In this document: positions 1 to 7,833 of the stretch, one piece after another
How the letters are laid out: every line of letters begins with the position of its first letter
Position numbering within the stretch: position 1 is the first letter of the stretch
Assembly (NCBI GenBank): GCA_964486935.1
Contig: CAZAPG010000030.1
Location: 1-64,000 of the forward strand
Direction of reading: 5' to 3'
DNA from: CAZAPG01 sp964486935
GTDB lineage: Bacteria > Chloroflexota > Anaerolineae > 4572-78 > J111
DNA length: 64,000 nt
Notes under the pieces: model-generated
What the model saw: only the letters and a program-made list of their open reading frames with translations
The model's database searches: none
Told to the model about the DNA's origin: nothing
Made by a program: the position numbers and the translations under genes

Positions 1-1691
1 TAGGCGCCATTACCTCGTTTAGAGACTCCGCCCGCAGCACCGCCGAGTGGATTCAGGATGCGGTGATGATCTTTGGCCGCCCCACCGCCATGGTTGACGA
101 GCTGGCGCAGTACGAGTCCGTTACCCTGGACGACCTTCAACGGGTGGCCCAAACCTACCTGTGCCAAAAACCAATGAACACCCTGGTCACGCTGCCCGAA
201 GGCGAGGAAGTGCTGGCCGAATACCCCGGCCTGCTGGTCGAAGCGGCTGATGTTGAGCCGGAGCAGACCCTCGCTTCCGAAGCGTTGGAAGTTGATGTGG
301 CCGAGGTTCTGGCCGACCTGCCAAAAGGTGTTATCAGCCGCACCGAGCCGCCCGAACCCCTGCCTGTAACCGAAAGCAACTTTCCGCCGTTTGAAACCTT
401 CACCCTGGATAACGGGCTGGAAGTAATTTTTGTGCAGCAGGATGAGGTGCCCAAACTGCGGGCAGAACTTTATTTTGGCGGCGGCAGCGCCGCCTCGCCG
501 GCCGACAAGCAGGGCGTGGCCGACTTTATGGCCGAGTTACTGACCAAAGGCACCCAAATTCGCTCCGCCGCCGATATTGCCCGGCGCATCGAGTCGGTCG
601 GCGGGTCGGTCAGCTCCGAAGCGTCGCTGGAGTGGGTGTCGCTGGCGGTCAATGCCCTCAGCACCGATGCCCGGCTGGCCTTTAACCTGCTGGCCGATAT
701 GGCCCGTTACTCCACCTTTCCCCAAAAAGAGTTTGACGTTATCAAAGAGCAAACGCTCACCTTTTTAGAGCAGGATGAAGTCGACTCTGACACGCTGGCC
801 AACCGGCAGTTTGGCCGGCTGGCTTACGTGGGGCATCCCTATGGCAACTACACCAGCATCGAGACGGTGCAGAACATCAGCCGTGGTGACGTGCTGGAAT
901 TTTACGACACCTACGTGCAGTCCAACAACGCCCTGCTGGTAGTGGTCGGCGATATCTCGCTGGACGAAGCCCGCCAGCACATCGAACGCGCCTTTGGCGG
1001 CTGGCAGCCGGGCGATGTGCCCGATTTTCTGGACTACCCGGAGGCGACCCTGGGCGACACCTCAAAAATCTATCTGGTTGACCGCCCCGGCTCGGAGCAG
1101 GCCACCATTCAAATTGGCAATCAGGGCATCAACGCCCGCAACCCCGACCGTTACGCCCTGATTGTAGCTAACGCGGCGCTGGGCAATGGGTCGACCTCCC
1201 GGCTGTACCGTAACCTGCGCGACCAAAAAGGGTACACCTACGGCGTTTACAGCCGCTTTGGACGTCCCAATGATACCAGCACTTTCCGCGTGTTGAGCGA
1301 TGTTGACCAGGCCCGCGCCGCCGATGCCATCCGCGAGATTTTGGCCGAGCTGGAGCGCATCCGCACCGAGCCAATGCCCGAAAATGAACTGGCCGACACC
1401 AAGGGCCTCATTATTGGCAACTTTGCCCTGGCTATTGAAGACCCGGCCGATTTTGCCAGCCAACTGAGCAACCGCCGGCTAACCGGCGTGCCCATCGACG
1501 AGTTGAACAGCTACCTGCAAAACATCTCTGACGTGACGGCAGAAGAGGCCATGCAGGCCGCCGCCAAATATATCGACACCGAGCAGCCGATTATTGTTGT
1601 TGTTGGCGACGCTGAAATTCTTGAGCCACAGTTGGCGGAACTGGGCGCGGTTGTGGTGGTCGACAAAGATGGCAACGTGATTGAAGAATAG
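1..1691 (+). CDS. M16 family zinc-peptidase-like protein, C-terminal part (5' truncated by window edge)
   Basis: The frame is open from the first bases of the window, so the gene starts upstream; the Met at 63 is internal. The visible part holds the end of one M16 (insulinase/mitochondrial processing peptidase) half, a linker rich in Glu/Pro, and a second complete M16 half (about residues 120-540 from the Met at 63). In the second half the usual HxxEH zinc motif is replaced by GVADFMAELLTKGT, so this half is a non-catalytic partner. The active half, if present, lies outside the window. This two-half arrangement is typical of M16 proteins in which an inactive half completes the substrate chamber. 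The GxGxxSRLYRxLRxxKG-type region (about 1180-1235) supports the family. An intrinsic terminator follows. Confidence 0.9.
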   Translation, partial: GAITSFRDSARSTAEWIQDAVMIFGRPTAMVDELAQYESVTLDDLQRVAQTYLCQKPMNTLVTLPEGEEVLAEYPGLLVEAADVEPEQTLASEALEVDVAEVLADLPKGVISRTEPPEPLPVTESNFPPFETFTLDNGLEVIFVQQDEVPKLRAELYFGGGSAASPADKQGVADFMAELLTKGTQIRSAADIARRIESVGGSVSSEASLEWVSLAVNALSTDARLAFNLLADMARYSTFPQKEFDVIKEQTLTFLEQDEVDSDTLANRQFGRLAYVGHPYGNYTSIETVQNISRGDVLEFYDTYVQSNNALLVVVGDISLDEARQHIERAFGGWQPGDVPDFLDYPEATLGDTSKIYLVDRPGSEQATIQIGNQGINARNPDRYALIVANAALGNGSTSRLYRNLRDQKGYTYGVYSRFGRPNDTSTFRVLSDVDQARAADAIREILAELERIRTEPMPENELADTKGLIIGNFALAIEDPADFASQLSNRRLTGVPIDELNSYLQNISDVTAEEAMQAAAKYIDTEQPIIVVVGDAEILEPQLAELGAVVVVDKDGNVIEE

Positions 1692-1828
1692 ACCTCGGCT
1701 GGTGTGACTAATTCTAATCTGAAAAAACATCGGATTGATTTTGCTGATGCCGCCACACTCTTTAATGATGATTTTAAAAAACTGCGCCCGGCTGCGTAAC
1801 GGGAAGTAAATAAAGAGTCTTTATTTGA

Positions 1829-1855
1829 ACGCCTCACCTGGGTGGGGCGTTTTTT
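1829..1855 (+). terminator. Intrinsic terminator after M16 gene
   Basis: ACGCCTCACC (1829-1838) pairs with GGTGGGGCGT (1841-1850), with one G-T wobble. A T-run at 1850-1855 follows. Confidence 0.75.
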
Positions 1856-1856
1856 A

Positions 1857-1886
1857 TTGCTTAAGGCTGGCGGGCAATGTTATAAT
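1857..1886 (+). promoter_or_regulatory. Sigma70-type promoter for the small membrane protein
   Basis: TTGCTT (1857-1862), 18-bp spacer, perfect TATAAT (1881-1886). It lies directly after the M16 terminator and 34 bp before the TTG start at 1920. Confidence 0.6.
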
Positions 1887-1919
1887 CGGCCCAACAAACA
1901 AAGGTGTTGATAGTTTATT

Positions 1920-2363
1920 TTGAAAGAGAATTTGGAAGCCCTGATTGCCGCTATCGGTTGTTTACCCATTGTTGCTATTGGGCTGTTTATCACCGGCGCG
2001 CTCGTTGGCGAGTTTATAGCCATCGACGCGCCGGCCCCGCCGCAATGGCTGCTCATCCCCGTAGTGTTGCTGCCCCTGTTTACTACCCTGTACCTGAGAG
2101 CCTACCGCAAGCAATCCGAGGCCGGCCATTGGCCTGATAGCTGGCGTAACGTGTGGCGTAAAAAACCGGTTGGCCGCCGGGAGAAGATTGGCGTTAAAAG
2201 CGTAGAGGAACTTTGGCTGGAGGATTATGTGGGGAGGGGTTCCCGGCGTCCGCTGGCCAAAATTTTGGATAACGCGCCGTTGTGGGGCTGGGGCGCTGTC
2301 GTCAGTTTTGTGGCGCTGGCCTATCTTTTCATCTGGTTTGGATTGCGGGTGGCGGCGCAGTAG
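1920..2363 (+). CDS. Small integral membrane protein of unknown function
   Basis: 147 aa with three predicted membrane segments (about residues 5-30, 38-58 and 120-143) and a basic cytoplasmic-looking loop between the second and third. I do not recognise a family. The start is TTG: an in-frame stop at 1911-1913 leaves no ATG, and AAGGTG at 1901-1906 is a rather distant Shine-Dalgarno. It has its own promoter and converges on the GNAT gene with only 4 bp between stop codons. Confidence 0.6.
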   Translation: MKENLEALIAAIGCLPIVAIGLFITGALVGEFIAIDAPAPPQWLLIPVVLLPLFTTLYLRAYRKQSEAGHWPDSWRNVWRKKPVGRREKIGVKSVEELWLEDYVGRGSRRPLAKILDNAPLWGWGAVVSFVALAYLFIWFGLRVAAQ

Positions 2364-2367
2364 TCCA

Positions 2368-2934
2368 TTATCCAACCCGTTTGGCCATAAGAATATCGGG
2401 TTTGCCGGGGCCATTGGCATCCGGTATCACGCCCACAATCACAAACCCCAACTTCTGATAGAACTCGAACGGGTGGCGATGCAGATTTTGAATGTTGGCC
2501 GCGCGCGCCAAAACATTGGGATAAAGGTTTTTGCCGCCCAGCGAGGTCATATTGTCCTCGTCATCCGTGCCCAACAGCAGCGTGACGCCTCCCCTGCGGC
2601 GAACCTGGGCTTCCAGATCGAGCGCCAGGGCGCGCCCAATGCCCTGGCCCTGGTAAGCCGGGTGGACAACCAGCGGATGCAACTCCCACACGCGCCCATC
2701 GTACTGGCTGATGCCGCCAATCCAGCCCAAAACATTACCGCTATCGCCGATGGCGGCTCTGGCAATTTTGCCCGGCTCCAGCGCCTCGCGGACTTCTTGC
2801 AGCGCATCTTCTAAAGTTGGCCAGGCGTTGGGCCAGTGCGCCTTAAAGCCCTCCACCAGCAGCGCCGCCGCCTGTTGCATCAGATTATCGTCAGGATGCA
2901 TGTCAATAATGTTCATAGTGATGCTGCCTATCAT
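2368..2934 (-). CDS. GNAT family N-acetyltransferase
   Basis: 188 aa. The acetyl-CoA-binding motif A is visible as VVHPAYQGQGIGRALALDLE (Q/RxxGxG/A), preceded by the beta4 strand with the WELHPLVVHP stretch. The acceptor cannot be predicted. The start is set at 2934: ATG overlaps the upstream gene's TGA as ATGA, and GGGGAG sits at 2938-2943. A longer upstream reading would run inside the neighbouring glycosidase. It is the last gene of the seven-gene minus-strand unit beginning at 12476, and the coupling suggests it is co-translated with the glycosidase. Confidence 0.85.
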   Translation of the reverse strand: MIGSITMNIIDMHPDDNLMQQAAALLVEGFKAHWPNAWPTLEDALQEVREALEPGKIARAAIGDSGNVLGWIGGISQYDGRVWELHPLVVHPAYQGQGIGRALALDLEAQVRRRGGVTLLLGTDDEDNMTSLGGKNLYPNVLARAANIQNLHRHPFEFYQKLGFVIVGVIPDANGPGKPDILMAKRVG

Positions 2935-5048
2935 AGTCTCCCCAACGCTGCGGCTATTTGCGCCAGATGATAGCGCGGGTGGGCCGAAAAGGCGTGGCAC
3001 TGCGAGCCGTCGGGGAAATCAACGTTCCAGTTTTCCCAGGTGGTGGGGTAGCCGCCTTCTACCCAGCGTCCCCAGCGGCGGCGGATAATCTCCAGCGCCG
3101 CCTCAAATTTTTTGTGCCGGCGCAGGGCCTCAAAAATGTAGTGATGCATAAACGGGCTGGCCAGCACCATCTTGCCGGGGGCCGGCTCGTCGCTTAAATC
3201 CAGCGAGCGGGCGGCAATCGTATCCAGCAGGGTGTTGACCTCCTCCGGCGCGGCGGTTTCGGTTAGCACCGCCAGCGAGGCGGCCAGTTGCGAGAAAGTG
3301 GTCTGTTCCGGGTCGTCGTACCAGCGCCCGTTGCGCCAGAACGCGGCCCGAATAGCGGCTTGCAGGTGGGCGGCGCGGCGCTGCCACACTTCGGCTTCGT
3401 TGCCGGGGAGTCCCCGGCCGGCGGCCAGTTGGGCGGCGGTTTGCAGGGCCAGCAGGTAGCGCAGGTTGTAAACGGCGTTCGGCTCGCGGCGCGAGAGGGG
3501 CGCCCAATCCAGAAACAGGCGACGCCCCGGCTGGCTGGTAATCAGGCCGCCGGTGTTGCGGTCCTGATGAAAACGGTCAAGCAGTTTGACCAGCGCCGGC
3601 CACATCTGGCCGGTAAATTCGTCGTTGCCGGTCAGGCGGTGGTGCAGGTGGAGCAGTTCCACCCAGGTAAAATTATAATCGACCACGGTGTAGGCGTGAA
3701 CCTCGCCGGGCAGCACGCCGGGCAGCACGCCATCGGGGTATGCCCCCTGGGCCGCCATCTCGATGACCTGCCGCAGCGGGCCGGCGTCGTCGCCCACAGA
3801 GGCCATTATCAGGCTCTGGGGCAGGGCGTCGCCCAGCCATTGGGAACTCTCGCGCCAGACGCAATCCACAAAGCCATCTTGCAGGCAGGCTTGCAAGGTG
3901 TTTTCGCATAGAGAGATAATATGTCGCAACTGGGGGTCGGCCACAGCCAGGGGGCGGGTGATGTTGAGAGGGTATTCTGACACGCGGGCGTGGAACCGAA
4001 TTTGAAAATTGGGGCCGGTGGGGCCGGTCAACTGAAAAAGCAGGTAGCGGCCGCCGCGCAGAGCAAAGGTTTCAGCCTGCTGAGAGCCGGGGCGCAGCCG
4101 GAAATGGTCGGTCAGGCGCGCGCGGCAGTAGGTTTGCGGGTCGGAAATGACCAGCTCGCCCTGGCGAATTTTCTCGTGGTAGCTGATGGCAAGCTGCTCG
4201 TGGCCGGCGGCGTGGTTGATATCGGCCCAGCCCTGGCCGGTGTAATCGCGCCCCCAATCGAACAGCCAGTAGGCCGACTCGCCGGCAGCCAGCGCAACGC
4301 TAAACCAGCCATCCGCAGCGGGCGATATTGGGGCGGGTGTGGCGACCTGCCAGCCTGCGCGCAGCGTCAGATGGGGGTCGTTGGGCTGGCCCGAGGGGGT
4401 GCCGCCCCGGCGAGTTTCCAGCAGGGTCATCGGGATTTCCCGTTCGATCAGCAGCGGCAGGTCGCGCTGCCGGAGGGTCAACCAGGGGTAGCCGCCCACC
4501 GGCGCTACCAGCCGGGGCGCGGCCCAGCCGGAGTCGTCATAATCGGGCGCGGTCCAGCCGTCGGCCAGATTTAGATTTTGCAGTTCCACGCCTGTGCCGT
4601 AAATGGAGACGCGGGGCGGCTGGCCGGCAAAGGAAGGGTCGCGGCGCGCGCGCCAGTTCAAATCTGTTACCAGCGCGGTTTGGCCATCGCAAACCAGATG
4701 GGCCAGCAGGCCGGCTGCGCCCCGGTGCAGGTAGGCAAAGTGGGAGTAGCCCGGCTGGTAAACCTGCACGGCCAGCGCGTTGGTTCCGGCGCGCAGGTAG
4801 GGGGACAGGTCAAGGCAATCGACGCTTTGCCGGTGGGGGTAGCAGCGAGCCGGGCCGCGCGCCACAAATTGGCCGTTGACCCACAGCTTGTAGCGACTGT
4901 CGGCGGTGATGAACAGGCTGGCCTGGGCCGGTTGGCGGTTCAGACTCCAGCCGGCGGGCGAGCGAAAGCGCAGGTAGGCTTCGTGCAGGTCAAAGGGGTG
5001 GTCGGAGCCAATCCAGACGGCATCCGGCGGAAAGTCAAGCCGGCTCAC
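2931..5048 (-). CDS. GH78-like (alpha-L-rhamnosidase superfamily) six-hairpin glycosidase
   Basis: 705 aa. The N-terminal part (residues about 20-130) matches the beta-sandwich of bacterial rhamnosidases, with a sugar-binding-like LWVNGQFVARGPAR stretch and LDLSPYLRAGTN. The catalytic (alpha/alpha)6 domain carries the GH78 signature DCVWRESSQWLGDA, containing the expected acidic general acid, and a C-terminal TTWENW...CHAFSAHP region characteristic of the family. No signal peptide is seen, so it probably works on intracellular oligosaccharides or glycosides. The open frame extends to 5351, but that part is the antisense-frame shadow of the URO-D gene. GTG at 5048 with GGAA about 8 nt upstream is the credible start, overlapping the URO-D gene by 14 nt. 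Substrate specificity cannot be read from sequence. Confidence 0.8.
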   Translation of the reverse strand: MSRLDFPPDAVWIGSDHPFDLHEAYLRFRSPAGWSLNRQPAQASLFITADSRYKLWVNGQFVARGPARCYPHRQSVDCLDLSPYLRAGTNALAVQVYQPGYSHFAYLHRGAAGLLAHLVCDGQTALVTDLNWRARRDPSFAGQPPRVSIYGTGVELQNLNLADGWTAPDYDDSGWAAPRLVAPVGGYPWLTLRQRDLPLLIEREIPMTLLETRRGGTPSGQPNDPHLTLRAGWQVATPAPISPAADGWFSVALAAGESAYWLFDWGRDYTGQGWADINHAAGHEQLAISYHEKIRQGELVISDPQTYCRARLTDHFRLRPGSQQAETFALRGGRYLLFQLTGPTGPNFQIRFHARVSEYPLNITRPLAVADPQLRHIISLCENTLQACLQDGFVDCVWRESSQWLGDALPQSLIMASVGDDAGPLRQVIEMAAQGAYPDGVLPGVLPGEVHAYTVVDYNFTWVELLHLHHRLTGNDEFTGQMWPALVKLLDRFHQDRNTGGLITSQPGRRLFLDWAPLSRREPNAVYNLRYLLALQTAAQLAAGRGLPGNEAEVWQRRAAHLQAAIRAAFWRNGRWYDDPEQTTFSQLAASLAVLTETAAPEEVNTLLDTIAARSLDLSDEPAPGKMVLASPFMHHYIFEALRRHKKFEAALEIIRRRWGRWVEGGYPTTWENWNVDFPDGSQCHAFSAHPRYHLAQIAAALGRL

Positions 5049-6030
5049 GAACGGTTCCGTAACTCTGGGCCAGGCGATTGGCCAGCGCGTAGGCGCGTTT
5101 GAGGCGCGCCACCGGGATATCGGGCTGCACAAAGTGGCCGGTGTTGAAGATAAAGCCGCCGCCCGGCGCGTAAATCTCAAAATGGTTGGTAATGTACTGG
5201 TCCAGCGCCTCGCCCTTGTGGGCGTAGAGGCCATCGACCACATCCAGCGAGCCGTAGATGACGATTTTGTCGCCGTATTGGGTTTTGATCTGGCGGGGGT
5301 CCATGCCGGCGCTTTCCTGCACCGGGTGCATGGCGCTGTAGCCCATCTCAATCAGGTCGTCCATAATGTTAAGGATGTAGCCATCGCTGTGCAGGTTAAC
5401 CGGCACATTGCGCGAGCGGGCGTGTTGCACCACGCGGGCGGCGTAAGGTTTGATCATTTTGCGCCACATGCGGGGCGAAAAGAGCATGTTCCGGTTGCTG
5501 CCCCAGTCGTCGGACAGGGTGATGATATCAACCCCGGCCTCAACACAACTATCGACCAGCGCGCACAGCCAGTCGGCGTAGCGGTCGAACCAGGCCATCA
5601 TCAACTCCGGCTCCAGGCCCAGATTGGCCCAGCAATTTTCGATGCCTAAAAAGGTGCTGGTTCCTTCGACGATGCCCCAAATGTGGGCGATAATGGCCCG
5701 TTTGTGGCCCTGTTGCTCAACGGCCTGGGCCACGTTGACCCCGGCAAAATCGGGGTTCCAGCCGGTGAAGGTTAGCCATTGCGGGTTGCGGGCGCCGGCC
5801 AACTCAACCTGGGCCAGCTCTTTGACATCCACTTTGCGGCCAAGCTGGTTGGGGTAGGGCACAAAGCCCACAAAAATGTCGATGTTGAACTCGTCCAGAA
5901 ATTGGTGGCGAGGGCCGTATTCGGCGGCCAGGGCTTCGACAAATTGTTTTTGATAGAGCCAGCAATCCAGCGGGGTGCGGTCGGTGGGCCGGCGGTTGAG
6001 CGTGGCTAACACGCGCTCTTTGCTGTTCAT
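5035..6030 (-). CDS. Uroporphyrinogen decarboxylase (URO-D) superfamily protein, MtaA/CmuA-like
   Basis: 331 aa TIM-barrel protein. Family signs are the N-terminal SKERVLATLNRRPTDRTP, the NLHSDGYI motif and the MHPVQESAGMD stretch near the C-terminal strands. The MRQAGR-type substrate motif of genuine HemE is absent, so haem synthesis is unlikely. Such proteins act as corrinoid/thiol methyltransferases or have unknown roles in catabolic operons. The start at 6030 has GAGGAG about 9 nt upstream; the upstream DUF4037 stop is 5 nt away. It sits among sugar and unknown-function genes with no corrinoid protein nearby, so the methyltransferase role stays open. Confidence 0.8.
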   Translation of the reverse strand: MNSKERVLATLNRRPTDRTPLDCWLYQKQFVEALAAEYGPRHQFLDEFNIDIFVGFVPYPNQLGRKVDVKELAQVELAGARNPQWLTFTGWNPDFAGVNVAQAVEQQGHKRAIIAHIWGIVEGTSTFLGIENCWANLGLEPELMMAWFDRYADWLCALVDSCVEAGVDIITLSDDWGSNRNMLFSPRMWRKMIKPYAARVVQHARSRNVPVNLHSDGYILNIMDDLIEMGYSAMHPVQESAGMDPRQIKTQYGDKIVIYGSLDVVDGLYAHKGEALDQYITNHFEIYAPGGGFIFNTGHFVQPDIPVARLKRAYALANRLAQSYGTVREPA

Positions 6031-6035
6031 AAAAA

Positions 6036-7091
6036 TTACTCCTCGATGGGGGTCAAATTTAATAAGCTGTGCCAGGTGTCCATATCCAGGCTGTCAACGT
6101 AGCCGCTGTGGAATTGCTCCAGGTAGATTTGGTCCCACACCGGCACCATGGTTTTGATTTCGGCGGGCAGGCCCTTGATAATTTCGGCGTAGGCGTGTTC
6201 CATCAGCCGGTAGCCGGAGGTGTCGGAGCCTTTGAATTTGGGGTGGGGCCGGATGATGCCATCCTCAACCATGGTCTGGTCCAGAATGTCGGCCATCTGG
6301 TGCAGCAGGTCCAGTTTGCGCTCCCAGGGGGTCGATAGCATAACCGCCTCATCGACAAGTGGGCCAAGGGGCGCGTACAACCGGGGCAGGCGTTTGAAGA
6401 AAGCCAGCAGCCATTTATCGTAGGGGTAGTACTGCTTGTCGAGCATAAAGGCCAGTTGAACGCCCCAGCGAATGGCCTTGCTGAAGGTGGTGGTGGCGTA
6501 CAGGTTGTTTTGGCGCAAAATGGCCCGTTTGAGGGCGTAAGTGCCCATGCCGGAGAAATAACGACACCAATGAGCGATGCGCCGCAGGCGAACCGGCTCC
6601 GGGTAATATTGTTGAAACGCCCGGCGGATGGCGGTGAACTGCCCGGTCGGGTCGTGCCACACCTGGCCATTGATAATGTGCATAATATCTTCTTCCGGCG
6701 CGTTGAGCCAGTCGCGGTAGGTTTGGGGCGGATGGTTGAGGCCAACGGTGCGGCCCAAAAAGGCCGGCAGGCTATCGGGGGCCAGGCCGGCGCCGGCCAC
6801 GTGCCCTTCGCGCAGCGAGTGGCCCTGAAAGGTGGCAGGCAGATTGGCGCTGACAACCCGCATAATTTCCTCGCGCTTGTTTTGAAAGATGTCATCGGGC
6901 ATCAGCGCGTCGATGCGCAGGCCCCAGTGGTGGTCGCGGGAGTATTCGTCATCCAGATTGAGCGCCTCGGAGCCGTAACCGAAAACGCCGAAAGCGGTTT
7001 GGGCCGTTTCGCGGGGAAAGTGCTCTTGTAAAATGGGTTTGACAATTTGCTCAAAGAAGTGGCGGCTGACATCAATAATTGACTCGCTCAT
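6036..7091 (-). CDS. DUF4037 domain protein (nucleotidyltransferase-like)
   Basis: 351 aa. The N-terminal third has a nucleotidyltransferase-like GS...D-x-E pattern (FGYGSEALNLDDEYSRDHHW), followed by helical regions typical of DUF4037. Family members resemble polymerase-beta-fold nucleotidyltransferases, but their substrates are not established. Here it sits between the RraA-like and URO-D-like genes with short gaps (27 nt and 5 nt), consistent with one operon. The metal-binding acidic pair appears present, so activity is possible. Confidence 0.75.
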   Translation of the reverse strand: MSESIIDVSRHFFEQIVKPILQEHFPRETAQTAFGVFGYGSEALNLDDEYSRDHHWGLRIDALMPDDIFQNKREEIMRVVSANLPATFQGHSLREGHVAGAGLAPDSLPAFLGRTVGLNHPPQTYRDWLNAPEEDIMHIINGQVWHDPTGQFTAIRRAFQQYYPEPVRLRRIAHWCRYFSGMGTYALKRAILRQNNLYATTTFSKAIRWGVQLAFMLDKQYYPYDKWLLAFFKRLPRLYAPLGPLVDEAVMLSTPWERKLDLLHQMADILDQTMVEDGIIRPHPKFKGSDTSGYRLMEHAYAEIIKGLPAEIKTMVPVWDQIYLEQFHSGYVDSLDMDTWHSLLNLTPIEE

Positions 7092-7118
7092 GGGCGGCTC
7101 TCCGTGTTTTTAAAATTA

Positions 7119-7811
7119 TTACATGACCCCAAATTTGGCAAAAGCCTCAACCGTGCTCATGCCGTTGAGCAACGCCTCTTTGACCAGATTCTCGGTGGAG
7201 ACTTTTTCCAGCGCCCGGTTGAAAACCTCTTCGATGGCATGGTTGGGCACAATGCAAACGCCGTCAACGTCGCCAAAAACAATATCGCCGGGGTTGACCC
7301 GCACCCCCTGAAGTTCTATGGGCACGCGAAAGTCGATAACTTTGCCGCGAACGCTCTGGTCTTGGGCATAACTGCCGTGGGAGAAGGTGGGAAAATTTAA
7401 TTCCAATATCTGCGGCGTATCCCGCGAGTAGCCATCCAGCACCGCGCCGGCTGCGCCCAGATGCCTGGCCCGAATGCTCATTAACTCGCCCCACAGGGCG
7501 TAACGCGGCGTGCCGCCGGTGCAGATGTAAACTTCATTGGGCTTTAAATCATCCAGAGCGGCCAGCATCAGGCCAAAAGGCTGGGACATTACCGGGTTGG
7601 CGCTGCTTTGGCTCGATTCGGTGAAAGCGTCGGCTTCCAGCACGGTCATGGCCCGGCCAATAACAACCATATCGGGCTGAAGCGGTTTGATGTTGGGGGG
7701 CAGGAACTGGCGCTGGAGTCCAATTTTATCCATCACATCGCCGACGACGGCCGTAAATAACTTGCGTTTAGCCAGGTTAAAAAGTTCTTCATCAGAATTC
7801 CACAGTTTCAT
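7119..7811 (-). CDS. RraA-like family protein (HMG/CHA aldolase or RraA fold)
   Basis: 230 aa. Matches the RraA/4-hydroxy-4-methyl-2-oxoglutarate aldolase family: VVGDVMD near the N-terminus, GELMSIRARHLGAAGAVLDG with the phosphate-binding Gly region, GYSRDT, and DVDGVCIVP near the C-terminus. Aldolases carry R-D-x2-E/D after the conserved Gly. Here the residue after RDTP is Gln, so the acidic metal ligand is missing and aldolase activity is uncertain. The operon context (glycosidase, URO-D-like, substrate-binding lipoprotein) favours a catabolic role over RNase E regulation. Confidence 0.8.
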   Translation of the reverse strand: MKLWNSDEELFNLAKRKLFTAVVGDVMDKIGLQRQFLPPNIKPLQPDMVVIGRAMTVLEADAFTESSQSSANPVMSQPFGLMLAALDDLKPNEVYICTGGTPRYALWGELMSIRARHLGAAGAVLDGYSRDTPQILELNFPTFSHGSYAQDQSVRGKVIDFRVPIELQGVRVNPGDIVFGDVDGVCIVPNHAIEEVFNRALEKVSTENLVKEALLNGMSTVEAFAKFGVM

Positions 7812-7833
7812 CAGGTTGCCTCGCTGTTGTTGA

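Noticed and set aside
3703..3732. Tandem CCGGGCAGCACG repeat
   Set aside because: It is a small in-frame duplication (LPGVLPG) in the glycosidase gene and not a separate element.
5049..5351. N-terminal extension of the GH78-like open frame
   Set aside because: It overlaps the URO-D gene in another frame, is rich in Arg/Thr/Ser in the manner of a shadow frame, and GTG 5048 gives a normal family start.
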